Assembly (NCBI GenBank): GCA_050699575.1
Contig: JBOHFG010000393.1
Coordinates: forward strand, 1 to 21,887
Direction of reading: 5' to 3'
From: GCA-003244245 sp050699575
GTDB lineage: Bacteria; Actinomycetota; Actinomycetes; Mycobacteriales; Pseudonocardiaceae
DNA length: 21,887 nucleotides
This document shows, one piece after another, positions 13,872-21,738 of the stretch. The position numbers and the translations under genes were made by a program. The notes beneath the pieces were generated by a model. That model was not told where the DNA came from. It did no database searches and saw only the letters and a program-made list of their open reading frames with translations. Position 1 is the first letter of the stretch; each line of letters opens with the position of its first letter.

Positions 13872-14196
13872 CTAGCTCAGTAGTACAAGGCAGCTCGAGC
13901 GCGATCTGGCCGTGCTCCTCCCACACTGGGTAGGTCCGCACGACGTAGTCCCCGGTGGAGCACGATCCGTCGGCCAGGGTGAAGGCATGGCCGTGCAGCG
14001 GGCAGAGCACCCGGTGGTGGTCGATCTGCCCGTCGGCCAGCGGACCACCCGCGTGCGGGCACACCGCGCCGGTCGCCCACAGCTCGCCGGACCGGGTGCG
14101 GAACACCGCGACTTGCTCGCCGGCCACGGCGAAGGCGCGACCCTCGCCGAGGGGGATCTGCTCGACCGGGCCCAGGTAGCACTCTCCGGCGGTCAC
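13819..14196 (-). CDS. nirD: Nitrite reductase [NAD(P)H] small subunit
   Basis: NirD is the Rieske-like small subunit that works with NirB in assimilatory reduction of nitrite to ammonium. The 125-aa protein has C46-x-H48 (CPHAGG) and C65-x2-H68 (CPLHGH), the Rieske [2Fe-2S] ligands. The rest matches the family (FRTRSGELWATGAVCPHAGG). The GTG start at 14196 overlaps the nirB stop by four bases (GTGA), indicating translational coupling. A longer frame upstream is nirB in another frame. The C-terminal tail (about residues 105-125) is Arg/Pro-rich, longer than usual, and overlaps the 3' end of the SOD-like gene on the other strand. Confidence 0.93.
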   Translation of the reverse strand: MTAGECYLGPVEQIPLGEGRAFAVAGEQVAVFRTRSGELWATGAVCPHAGGPLADGQIDHHRVLCPLHGHAFTLADGSCSTGDYVVRTYPVWEEHGQIALELPCTTELASRGPARAHPSVARRTG

Positions 14197-16667
14197 CGGA
14201 CCGGCACCTGGGGCAGCGGGATCAGGGGCAGCGCGTCGGCGAACTGGCCGGTGGTAACCGGTTCGCGGCCCTCCAACCAGGGATCCCGGTAGGCGTCCAG
14301 GGACTCCTGCATCCGGGTCTCCAGCTCGGCCACGACACCGCCCCGGTCGTCCACCAGGATCGCCCTCAACTCGTCGATGCCAATGCGTGGCACGAAATCG
14401 TAGGTGCGCTCCAGCCACCCCGCGTTCTCCCGGTAGTACTGCATGAACACCCCGGCCAGCCGCAGCGCCTCGTCGTGGCTGCCCACCCGGGCCAGCACGT
14501 CGCCCTTGCGGACCGATGCCCCGGCGGCACCCCCGACGTAGAGGTCCCACTGACCCTCACCGACCGCCACCAGACCAAGATCCTTGACCAGCGCTTCGGA
14601 GCAGTTGCGTGGGCACCCGGCGACGGCCAGCTTCAGCTTCGCCGGGCTCTCCAGGCCCTTGTAGCGCTCCTCCAGGTCGATGCCCAACCGGGTGGAGTCG
14701 CCGAGGCCGAAGCGGCAGAACTCGGTGCCGACGCAGGTCTTCACGGTGCGGAAGCTCTTGCCGTAGGCGTATCCCGAGGGCATGTCGAGGTCCGCCCACA
14801 CGGCGGGCAGGTCCTCCTTGGGCACGCCCAACAGGTCGATCCGCTGACCACCAGTGATTTTGATCATCGGGATGGCGTAGCGGTCCGCGACGTCGGCGAT
14901 CCGGCGCAGCTGGTCTGCAGTGGTGACCCCGCCGGAGATCCGCGGGACCACCGAGAAGGTGCCGTCGCGCTGGATGTTGCCGTGCACCCGGTCGTTGATG
15001 AACCGGGCATCCCGCTCATCGACGTACTCCTGGCCCCAGAGCATCCGCAGCAGCGAGGCGAGTGCCATCTTGCTGGCGGCGTCCTCGCCGTTCGGGGCCA
15101 GCTCGGCGAACACCGCGGAGACCGACCGCAGCCCCCGATGCCGGATCTCGGCGATCAGCTCCGGCTTGTCCAACGGGATCGTCGGGACGTACCACCGCGC
15201 ACTCAGGTCCTGCGCCAGCTCGCTGCCGGCGGCCCACTCCACGATGTCGTGCACCAGTTCCTTGCAGGCACCGCAACCCTTGCCGGCGCGGGTCGCGGCC
15301 ATCACCCCGGCGACGCTGGTGGTGCCAGCTCGGACGCAGCCCACCAGGTCTCCCTTGCTCACCCCGTTGCAGTTGCAGACCTGGACGCTGTCCCCCATCT
15401 CGGCCGCGCCCTGCTTGTTGTCCGGCGCGGCCAGCTCGAACAACAGCTCGACGCGCTCCTCGGGCAGCGGCAGGGCCCGGTCGAACGCCTGGGTGAGGAA
15501 CGCGACCTTGCCGATGTCACCGAGCAGGGTGGCCCCGACCAGTTTGCCGTCGCGCACCACGATGCTCTTGTAAACGCCACGGCGCGGCTCGCAGATGCGG
15601 ACGAACTCGTCGTCCGCACGCTCCGGGTGCTTGATGCCCATCGAGGCCACCCCCACCCCAGCCACCTTGAGCTTGGTGGCGTTGCGTGAGCCGTGGTAGG
15701 CGGCGTGCGGGTTAGCGCCGGTGATGTGGTCAGCCAGCACGCTTGCCTGCTCCCACAGCGGCGCGACCAGCCCGTATACCTCGCCGCGGTGCTGGGCGCA
15801 CTCGCCGACGGCGTAGATGTCCGGGTCGTCCGCGGTGCGCATTTGGTCGTCGGTGACGATGGCCCGCTCCACGGTCAAGCCACAGATCACACCGAGCCCG
15901 ACATTGGGCCGGATGCCCGCGGTGACCACGACCATCTCGCAGTCGATCCCGCTGCCGTCGGCGAACCCCACCCCGGTCACCGAGCCATTGCTGCGGATCG
16001 TGGTGGTGCGCGCCCCGGTGCGCACGGTGATGCCCAGCCGCTCGACAATGCGGCGCAGGATGGCGCCGGCCTCGGCGTCGAGCTGCTGGTTCATCAGCAC
16101 CGGCCCGGACTGCACGACGTGCACCGCCAGCCCGTGCTGCTGCAGGCCGTGGGCGGCCTCCAACCCGAGCAGCCCACCGCCGATCACCACGGCAGAGCGC
16201 CGTCCCCGGGCGTAGCCGACCATCGCGGTGGTGTCATCCAGGGTGCGGAAGCCGAAGACGCCCGGGGTGAGGGTGCGGTCATCCACCCACATGCCGTCCA
16301 GGGGCGGAAAGAACGTCCGGCTGCCGGTAGCGATGATCAATTTGTCGTACCGCATGATCGAGCCGTCGTCGGCGAACACGATGCGGGCAAACCGGTCGAC
16401 CCGCACCACCCGCACGCCAGCCCAGAGGGTAATCCCGTTCTCGCCGTACCAGTCCAGCGGATTGAGGAAGATCTCCTCGTGGTCAGACCCACCGTCGGCC
16501 AGCACGCCGGACAGCATGATCCGGTTGTAGTTACCGTACGGCTCGTCGCCGAACACCGTGATCCGGAACTGCTCGCCGCCGCCGCGGGCCAGGATCTCCT
16601 CGACGACGCGGGCACCCGCCATCCCGTTGCCAATCACCACCAGCTCCCGGCGCGGCACGGCCGCCAT
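14193..16667 (-). CDS. nirB: Assimilatory nitrite reductase [NAD(P)H] large subunit
   Basis: NirB reduces nitrite to ammonium with six electrons from NAD(P)H through FAD, iron-sulfur clusters and siroheme. The protein has 824 aa. It opens with the FAD/NAD(P) domain (VVIGNGMAGARVVEE near residue 10, then a second dinucleotide-binding GGGLLGLEAA). A BFD-like [2Fe-2S] domain follows (CNCNG near residue 430, CGACKE near 465). Then come the sulfite/nitrite reductase half-domains with the siroheme-[4Fe-4S] cysteines: TCVGTEFC near 643 and GCPRNC near 684. The ATG at 16667 has GGAGG seven bases upstream; the longer frame to 16853 is rejected. It sits one base after the stop of the 115-aa gene and is coupled to nirD. 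Confidence 0.97.
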   Translation of the reverse strand: MAAVPRRELVVIGNGMAGARVVEEILARGGGEQFRITVFGDEPYGNYNRIMLSGVLADGGSDHEEIFLNPLDWYGENGITLWAGVRVVRVDRFARIVFADDGSIMRYDKLIIATGSRTFFPPLDGMWVDDRTLTPGVFGFRTLDDTTAMVGYARGRRSAVVIGGGLLGLEAAHGLQQHGLAVHVVQSGPVLMNQQLDAEAGAILRRIVERLGITVRTGARTTTIRSNGSVTGVGFADGSGIDCEMVVVTAGIRPNVGLGVICGLTVERAIVTDDQMRTADDPDIYAVGECAQHRGEVYGLVAPLWEQASVLADHITGANPHAAYHGSRNATKLKVAGVGVASMGIKHPERADDEFVRICEPRRGVYKSIVVRDGKLVGATLLGDIGKVAFLTQAFDRALPLPEERVELLFELAAPDNKQGAAEMGDSVQVCNCNGVSKGDLVGCVRAGTTSVAGVMAATRAGKGCGACKELVHDIVEWAAGSELAQDLSARWYVPTIPLDKPELIAEIRHRGLRSVSAVFAELAPNGEDAASKMALASLLRMLWGQEYVDERDARFINDRVHGNIQRDGTFSVVPRISGGVTTADQLRRIADVADRYAIPMIKITGGQRIDLLGVPKEDLPAVWADLDMPSGYAYGKSFRTVKTCVGTEFCRFGLGDSTRLGIDLEERYKGLESPAKLKLAVAGCPRNCSEALVKDLGLVAVGEGQWDLYVGGAAGASVRKGDVLARVGSHDEALRLAGVFMQYYRENAGWLERTYDFVPRIGIDELRAILVDDRGGVVAELETRMQESLDAYRDPWLEGREPVTTGQFADALPLIPLPQVPVR

Positions 16668-16668
16668 C

Positions 16669-17016
16669 TCAGACCTCCACCAGGCCGAGATCGACCACGA
16701 CGGTCCCGGTGAGCCCCTCCGGCGCGGCCAGGTGCAGCTCGACCGTCGTTTCGTCCTCCAGGTTCTCCACCACGCGCAGCGGAACGTGGGTGCCGGCGCG
16801 GGCACCGATCGGGAAGTACCGCACCGGCGCCCCGTCCAGGACCAGCACCACAATGATCAGCTCGTCGGTGCTGTTGCCGCCGCGGAAGTAAAGCGGCTGA
16901 GTGATCACGCCCATCGGTACCCGGTAGCGGAGGTCGGGGTGCAGGGGCACGACCTTGTCCATCCCCTGACCCTCGAACGGGTAGATCCCCTGCAGGAAGC
17001 GGGTTGTGCTGTGCAT
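16669..17016 (-). CDS. Unknown nirB-linked protein, 115 aa
   Basis: The family is not recognised, but the gene is clearly real. The ATG at 17016 has GGAGG seven bases upstream, and its stop is followed after one base by the nirB start. The N-terminal part has HSTTRFLQGIYPFEGQGMDK (about residues 2-21). A central hydrophobic strand region follows (DELIIVVLVLDGAPVRYFPIG), then beta-like segments to the end (TVELHLAAP, TVVVDLGLVEV). No cofactor motif, signal peptide or membrane span is evident. The composition suggests a beta-rich domain of Ig-like or oligosaccharide-binding type. The operon position points to a role in nitrite reduction, for example assembly or regulation, but this is inference. 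A start at 17079 is possible but lacks a ribosome binding site. Confidence 0.85.
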   Translation of the reverse strand: MHSTTRFLQGIYPFEGQGMDKVVPLHPDLRYRVPMGVITQPLYFRGGNSTDELIIVVLVLDGAPVRYFPIGARAGTHVPLRVVENLEDETTVELHLAAPEGLTGTVVVDLGLVEV

Positions 17017-17113
17017 ACCGGTCCTCCGGATGCTGGTCGGGTGGCCGTGGCAGCCGGAGCCACAGGCACCCTCGAGCATCGGCGACGGCTGTTACTGCCC
17101 GGTTGACGCTCGA

Positions 17114-17308
17114 TTACGTCGTCGGGTGAGCCGGCGAACAGTCCGGAGGGGCCACGGCCCCGGGCCGCCGACGGGGGAGGGCCGGCGGGCCCGGGGCCGC
17201 AGTGGGGAACCAGGGCCGCGCGGCGCAGATGCCGCAGCCGAGGCACTCCAGTTCCCCGATCTCCCCAGATGGGGTCAGCGGGAACACAATAATAATCGGC
17301 CCTTGCAC
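17114..17308 (-). CDS. Possible small protein, 64 aa, upstream of the nir operon
   Basis: A GTG-started frame begins MQGPIIIVFPLTPSGEIGEL and contains C-x2-C-x2-C (ECLGCGICAARPW, about residues 21-33). Its second half is Pro/Ala-rich and looks non-coding. There is no ribosome binding site before the start. It lies directly behind the GTAAC repeats and about 100 bases before the 115-aa gene, so it could be a leader peptide or the first, short gene of the nir operon. The rest of the 17017-17455 spacer shows no other gene. Confidence 0.25.
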   Translation of the reverse strand: MQGPIIIVFPLTPSGEIGELECLGCGICAARPWFPTAAPGPPALPRRRPGAVAPPDCSPAHPTT

Positions 17309-17314
17309 CGGAGT

Positions 17315-17345
17315 GTTACATGGCCAGCGTTACTCCAGACTTTAC
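17315..17345. promoter_or_regulatory. GTAAC-type repeats upstream of the nir operon
   Basis: Read on the minus strand, three half-sites GTAAA (17341-17345), GTAAC (17329-17333) and GTAAC (17315-17319) are spaced 12 and 14 bases start to start. Such half-sites are recognised by GlnR (nitrogen) and MtrA in actinomycetes, and nirB is a known GlnR target. The canonical GlnR spacing is 11 bases, so the fit is imperfect. Confidence 0.45.
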
Positions 17346-17455
17346 TGCTCGTTGTTCACCCGCGCGAAATCTTCCCGCCTCGCAGTAGCCAGCGAAATCG
17401 GTCACCATCAACCAGACAGAAGCAAGCATGCTGTTGAACGGTCTGGGATGGCGAC

Positions 17456-18040
17456 ATGAGCGATCGAGAACTCCACGCCACAATCCGGCAGCGATTCACC
17501 GCACTACGATCCGCAATCAAGCAACGACACACCGAACTCATTATCGAAACTGAAGCCCAACTGCTCGAACAGTACCGAGTCGAGAGCGAACGGGCCGATG
17601 AGCTGGACCGCCGGCTGCAGGAGATCACCGACGACGCGAACCGGAAAGCAGTTGCCCTGCTTCGCAAGTTCGAAGATCTCGCCGACGGCGGGCGGTGGTC
17701 GGGCGGGCGGACGGCAATATTCGAGGCTCCCCGGCTCGCCCGCTCCCATGCCGACCGGACCCGGCGACACCGGGCCCTGCTGGCCGGGATCGACCACCAG
17801 ATCCGCCAGGCGATGCGACTGTTGGACCGGCAGCAGACCACGCTGCTCCGCACACCCGGCCTGGCCCAGACGTTCTTGGCGCGGAGCATCCCCGCCTTCG
17901 TCACCGACCTCGTGCCGACTGAGCGGTTACACGAGATCGATACGCAACTCGTTGAGGACGCGCGGCAAAGCCGAGAACGCCGCACGTTCTCTCCCGGCGG
18001 CCAACGACGCTCCATCAGGCCCTCTGAGGGGACCGCCTAG
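17456..18040 (+). CDS. Hypothetical helical protein, 194 aa
   Basis: I do not recognise the family. Residues 5-70 are strongly helical and charged with heptad-like patterns (RFTALRSAIKQRHTELIIETEAQ, RADELDRRLQEI), suggesting a coiled coil. A second helical block runs from about 95 to 135 (RRHRALLAGIDHQIRQAMRLLDRQQ), and the tail is basic. There is no signal peptide or membrane span. The ATG at 17456 has a weak GGGATGG upstream. The small membrane protein follows 61 bases later on the same strand, so the two may form a unit. It is divergent from the nir operon. Confidence 0.65.
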   Translation: MSDRELHATIRQRFTALRSAIKQRHTELIIETEAQLLEQYRVESERADELDRRLQEITDDANRKAVALLRKFEDLADGGRWSGGRTAIFEAPRLARSHADRTRRHRALLAGIDHQIRQAMRLLDRQQTTLLRTPGLAQTFLARSIPAFVTDLVPTERLHEIDTQLVEDARQSRERRTFSPGGQRRSIRPSEGTA

Positions 18041-18101
18041 CTACTCCGAAAGGTTCACACCATCGCTCAACTTGCACATCATAGACACGAGAGGACATCA
18101 C

Positions 18102-18272
18102 ATGGGAGCTGTAATCCAGACCCTGACACTGGCGACCATCCTGCTCATCATAGGATTGGTCTGCACTACGATAGGAATTGTCGGTCTTGTCTGGAAAACC
18201 AAGCGTGACAGAGACCGGGAGCACTACCGCCAGTCATCGGTCACGTACGCATCCGCGTCCGAACGGGAGTAA
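18102..18272 (+). CDS. Small single-span membrane protein, 56 aa
   Basis: The start ATG at 18102 has GAGAGGA six bases upstream, a strong ribosome binding site. The protein has one hydrophobic helix (about residues 8-30, TLATILLIIGLVCTTIGIVGLVW), then a basic and charged cytosolic tail (KTKRDRDREHYRQ). Such positive residues after the helix suggest a cytosolic C-terminus. It ends 39 bases inside the 3' end of hypF on the other strand. Function is unknown; it is likely cotranscribed with the 194-aa gene before it. The open frame extends far upstream in another gene, but only this start has a site. Confidence 0.65.
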   Translation: MGAVIQTLTLATILLIIGLVCTTIGIVGLVWKTKRDRDREHYRQSSVTYASASERE

Positions 18273-20522
18273 CTGGCTCGTCGCCGCGGCGATGACTACC
18301 TGACCGAGACTGATTCCACCGTCGTTGGGTGGCACCCGGGAATGGGTGAGCACCCGGAAACCGGTGTGTTCCAGACCCGCCACGGTGCGCTCCAACAACA
18401 GCACGTTCTGAAACACCCCACCAGAGAGGGCAGCGACGCCCACCCCGGTGGTTTCCCGCAGCATCAGGCAGACCCGGACGATCGCATCGGCGACACCGTG
18501 ATGAAACCGGGTGGCAATCACCTCCCGAGGCACCCCAGCTCGCAGGTCGGCCACCACGGCGCGTACCAGATCCACGCCGTGCAGGTGCAGCGCCGGCCCC
18601 TCGGTCACCGCGGCCGGGTAGCTGCCCTGCTCGGTGAGGTCGGCTCGCTGCTCGAGCTCCACCGCGGCCTGGCCCTCGTAGTTGATCAAGTCACGGACCC
18701 CGAGGATCGCCGCAACAGCGTCGAACAGCCGCCCGGCGCTCGACGTCAGCGGGGCATTGACCTGCCGGGCGACCATCGCCAGTACCACGTCCCAGTGCTC
18801 GGCGTTGCGATGCACCAGCTCTTCCGGGGCGTCCGGGCCGAGGTAGGCCGCGGCCATTCGCCAGGGTTGCCGGATGGCCGCGGCACCGCCCGGCATCGGG
18901 ACCGGAACCAGGTGCGCCAACCGCTGGAACCCGGTCAGATCGGCCAGCAGGAACTCACCACCCCACAAGGTGCCGTCACTGCCGTAGCCCAACCCGTCGA
19001 AAGCCACGCCGAGCACCGGGCCGACGGCACCATTATCGGCCAGGCAGGATGCGATGTGCGCGTGGTGGTGCTGCACCCCGATGGTCTCGACGTCAGCCAG
19101 CTCCAGGGCGTACTTGGTGGACAGGTACTCCGGGTGCAGGTCGTGCGCGACCACCTCCGGCACCACGTCAAACAGCCGCCCGAAGTGCGTGATGCCCTCG
19201 GTGAACGAGCGCAGGGTCTCGTAGTTCTCCAGATCACCGATGTGGTGAGACAGGAACGCATGCCGTCCGCGGGCCAGGCAGAAGGTGCTCTTGAGCTCTG
19301 CGCCGCAGCCGAGAATCGGCCGGGGCACCGGCCGGATGAGGGTCAGCGGTTCGGGTGCATAACCGCGGGCCCGGCGCACCGGCAGTTCGGTACCGCGGAA
19401 CACCCGCACCACCGAGTCGTCGGTGCGCATATGGATCGCGCGGTCATGCGTCAAGAAGGCATCCGCGATCCCAGTCAGCCGCCGGCGCGCGTCGTCGTCC
19501 TGGTAGGCGATCGGCTCGTCGGATATGTTACCGCTGGTCAGCACGATGGGAGCGGCGGTAGCGCGGAGCAGCAGATGGTGCAGCGGGGTGTAGGGCAGCA
19601 TCAGCCCCAGGCTGCGATTGCCGGGTGCGACGGCGGGTGCAACACCGGGCGCGTCCGGCCGGCGCGGCAGGAGCACCACGGGCCGACGGCGTCCGGAGAG
19701 CACCCGCTCCCCCACCGGGTCGATCACGCAGAGCTCGTGGGCAGTGCCCAGATCGGCCACCATGACCGCGAACGGCTTGTCCTCGCGGTGTTTCCGCGCG
19801 CGCAACAGAGCGGTCGCGGCAGCGTCGGAGGCCACCGCTGACATGTGGAAGCCACCGAGCCCCTTGACCGCCAGCACGCCCCCACTGGTCAACAGCGCCG
19901 CAGCCGCCGTCAACGGGTCACCAGGCAATTCGGTGCCGCCGGCGTCGAGCAGCCGCAGCCGGGGCCCGCAGGCCGGGCAGCACACGGGTTGAGCGTGGAA
20001 ACGCCGGTCGGTGGGATCGTGGTATTCAAGGGCGCAGGCCTGGCACATCTCGAACGGCGCCATCGTGGTGAAGGGCCGGTCGTAGGGCACGTCGCGCACG
20101 ATGGTGAATCGCGGACCGCAGTTGGTGCAGTTGATGAACGGGTAGTCGACGCGGCGGTCAGTGGGATCGCCCAGCTCGCGGAGGCAGTCCGCGCAGGTCG
20201 CGCTGTCCGCTGAGACCGGGGTGTCCCGCCGGCCGGCGGCATTGCTGGACACGATGTGGAAACCCGGCTCCCCGGTGGGCGTCAGCGGCCTGGTGCGCAC
20301 CTGCTCGATGACGGCCAGTGGCGGGGCCTGCGCCGGTAACGTCGCGAGGAACTCGCTGACTGCGTGCTCAGCTCCCTCGACCTCCAGGAAGACCCCGGCG
20401 GTGTCGTTGCCGACGCGGCCGGACAGGCCCAGCCGGTGCGCGAGACCGTGCACGTAGGGCCGGAACCCCACGCCCTGGACGACACCCTCGACCCGCACCT
20501 CAACTCGGATACAGTGTTGCAC
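18234..20522 (-). CDS. hypF: Carbamoyltransferase HypF, hydrogenase maturation
   Basis: HypF makes the carbamoyl group that becomes the CN ligands of the [NiFe]-hydrogenase active site, passing it to HypE. The 762-aa protein begins with an acylphosphatase domain (VEGVVQGVGFRPYVHGLAH, to about residue 90). Two zinc-finger-like Cys motifs follow (CADC ... CTNC near 105-135, CQAC ... CPAC near 155-185), then a YrdC-like domain (about 195-385). A Kae1-like domain carries HDLHPEYLSTKYA and the metal-binding HHHAH (about residue 485), with DGLGYGSDGTLWGGEF after it. The GTG at 20522 is the likely start; a 26-residue upstream extension would overlap hypA. It is divergent from hypA-hypB, and its 3' end overlaps the small membrane protein gene. 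Confidence 0.95.
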   Translation of the reverse strand: MQHCIRVEVRVEGVVQGVGFRPYVHGLAHRLGLSGRVGNDTAGVFLEVEGAEHAVSEFLATLPAQAPPLAVIEQVRTRPLTPTGEPGFHIVSSNAAGRRDTPVSADSATCADCLRELGDPTDRRVDYPFINCTNCGPRFTIVRDVPYDRPFTTMAPFEMCQACALEYHDPTDRRFHAQPVCCPACGPRLRLLDAGGTELPGDPLTAAAALLTSGGVLAVKGLGGFHMSAVASDAAATALLRARKHREDKPFAVMVADLGTAHELCVIDPVGERVLSGRRRPVVLLPRRPDAPGVAPAVAPGNRSLGLMLPYTPLHHLLLRATAAPIVLTSGNISDEPIAYQDDDARRRLTGIADAFLTHDRAIHMRTDDSVVRVFRGTELPVRRARGYAPEPLTLIRPVPRPILGCGAELKSTFCLARGRHAFLSHHIGDLENYETLRSFTEGITHFGRLFDVVPEVVAHDLHPEYLSTKYALELADVETIGVQHHHAHIASCLADNGAVGPVLGVAFDGLGYGSDGTLWGGEFLLADLTGFQRLAHLVPVPMPGGAAAIRQPWRMAAAYLGPDAPEELVHRNAEHWDVVLAMVARQVNAPLTSSAGRLFDAVAAILGVRDLINYEGQAAVELEQRADLTEQGSYPAAVTEGPALHLHGVDLVRAVVADLRAGVPREVIATRFHHGVADAIVRVCLMLRETTGVGVAALSGGVFQNVLLLERTVAGLEHTGFRVLTHSRVPPNDGGISLGQVVIAAATSQLLPFGRGCVRDR

Positions 20523-20540
20523 CAGAGGATTCTCTCGCCC

Positions 20541-20569
20541 TTGACAAGATCCCCGCAGGGGACTGCACT
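20541..20569 (+). promoter_or_regulatory. Possible hypA promoter
   Basis: A perfect -35 TTGACA (20541-20546) is followed after 17 bases by TGCACT (20564-20569), a weak -10. It sits in the 72-base hypF-hypA spacer, 26 bases before the hypA start. No regulatory motif is evident. Confidence 0.35.
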
Positions 20570-20594
20570 GGTGCCCAGCCGAGGAGAGTGCTTT

Positions 20595-20927
20595 GTGCAT
20601 GAGATGTCGATCACCCAGAGCGTGGTCCAGGCGGTATACGACCGGATGGGCGACGTTCCGGTGCGACGGGTTTGCCTGGAGATCGGCACGCTCTCCGGCG
20701 TGGCGACTGACTCGGTCCGGTTCTGCTTCGATCTGGTGACCGCGGGCACCACCCTAGAGGGAGCTGCATTGGAGATCATCCAACCCACGGGGAAGGCCCG
20801 CTGCCGGGACTGCGGTGCCGAGTTCGCGCTGAATGACCTGCTCGTGCTGTGCGAGTGTGGCAGCGCGAACCGGGAGCTCCTCGCGGGAGAAGAACTCACG
20901 ATCCGGGAAGTCGAGGTCATGGCCTGA
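20595..20927 (+). CDS. hypA: HypA, nickel insertion accessory protein
   Basis: HypA delivers nickel to the hydrogenase large subunit together with HypB. The 110-aa protein starts with GTG-His-Glu, giving the invariant nickel-binding M1-H2-E3. The zinc site is C70-x2-C73 (CRDCG) and C86-x-C88 (CECG), the second being shorter than the common C-x2-C. The start is fixed by GAGGAG eight bases upstream; the long frame extension upstream is inside hypF on the other strand. Its stop TGA shares one base with the hypB ATG, so they are coupled. The core (SITQSVVQAV ... VRFCFDLVTAGT) fits the family. Confidence 0.93.
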   Translation: MHEMSITQSVVQAVYDRMGDVPVRRVCLEIGTLSGVATDSVRFCFDLVTAGTTLEGAALEIIQPTGKARCRDCGAEFALNDLLVLCECGSANRELLAGEELTIREVEVMA

Positions 20928-21688
20928 TGTGTGCGACGTGTGGCTGCTCTGGCGAGACCGTCCTCGAAGATCACGGGCACGGCCACGAACACGGGCACGG
21001 CCACGAACATGGCCATGGTCACGGTCACGGCCACCCCGAGACCCGGACAGTCACGCTCGAGCAGGCGGTGCTGGCCCGCAATGACGCGCTCGCCGAGCTC
21101 AACCGCAAGTGGTTGGCCGAGCACGACATCCTTGCGGTGAACCTGATGAGCTCACCCGGCGCGGGGAAGACCACGCTGCTGGAGCGCACTATCCGGGAAC
21201 TGGGCGCCGAGCTGCCGATATCGGTGGTCGAGGGTGATCAGGAGACGGTGCTTGACGCTGACCGGATCCGGGCCACCGGTGCACCGGCAGTGCAGATCAA
21301 CACCGGGTCGGGTTGCCATCTCGACGCTCAGATGCTGGCTGGTGGGCTACGGACGCTCAACCCGCCGGACCGCTCGGTGGTGTTGGTCGAGAACGTCGGC
21401 AACCTGGTCTGCCCGGCGTTGTTCGACCTCGGGGAGCGGGCCCGGGTGGTCATCACCTCGGTCACCGAGGGCGCGGAGAAGCCCCGGAAGTACCCGCAGA
21501 TGTTCCGCGCTGCCGACCTGGTATTGCTCAACAAGATCGATCTGTTGCCCTATGTCGATTTCGACGTCGCTGACTTCCTGGATGGAGCCCGCCGGGCGAA
21601 CCCGGGCGTCGAGGTGCTGCAGTTGTCCGCGACCACCGGCGCTGGCGTTGACAGCTGGTACAGCTGGCTGCACGCACGCCTCCAGTAG
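20927..21688 (+). CDS. hypB: HypB, nickel-binding GTPase for hydrogenase maturation
   Basis: HypB is a SIMIBI-class GTPase that supplies nickel for the active site. Residues 2-7 form C-x2-C-G-C, the high-affinity nickel site of long HypB proteins. Residues 16-36 are a His-rich stretch for nickel storage. The G domain has P-loop SSPGAGKTTLLE (about 76-87), C130-H131 (GSGCHLDA) and C162 near the low-affinity metal site, and NKID at 202-205. The length of 253 aa is normal for a long HypB. The ATG at 20927 is taken over the longer frame because it keeps the Cys motif at the N-terminus. A strong terminator follows. Confidence 0.95.
   Translation: MCATCGCSGETVLEDHGHGHEHGHGHEHGHGHGHGHPETRTVTLEQAVLARNDALAELNRKWLAEHDILAVNLMSSPGAGKTTLLERTIRELGAELPISVVEGDQETVLDADRIRATGAPAVQINTGSGCHLDAQMLAGGLRTLNPPDRSVVLVENVGNLVCPALFDLGERARVVITSVTEGAEKPRKYPQMFRAADLVLLNKIDLLPYVDFDVADFLDGARRANPGVEVLQLSATTGAGVDSWYSWLHARLQ
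20972..21007 (+). repeat. Perfect 18-bp tandem repeat in hypB
   Basis: The 18-base unit CACGGGCACGGCCACGAA occurs twice (20972-20989 and 20990-21007) and encodes HGHGHE. It produces the His-rich part of HypB together with the following degenerate copy. Such DNA can expand or contract by slippage without a frameshift. Confidence 0.85.
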
Positions 21689-21700
21689 GAACGCGAGAAC

Positions 21701-21730
21701 GGCGTCCAAGTCGGCCTTGACTCGGACGCC
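21701..21730. terminator. Bidirectional terminator between hypB and a convergent gene
   Basis: GGCGTCC (21701-21707) pairs with GGACGCC (21724-21730). Inside, AGTC (21709-21712) pairs with GACT (21719-21722), leaving one mismatch and a six-base loop. It lies just after the hypB stop and before the stop of a minus-strand gene. No T-run is present, but the position suits a shared terminator. Confidence 0.6.
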
Positions 21731-21738
21731 GAGCCCCA

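Noticed and set aside
16668..16853. N-terminal extension of nirB to 16853
   Set aside because: Overlaps the 115-aa gene in another frame; the ATG at 16667 has a good ribosome binding site and starts the FAD motif region.
20972..21036. Repeats in hypB as a CRISPR-like array
   Set aside because: Units are contiguous, in frame and encode a His-rich tract; there are no spacers.
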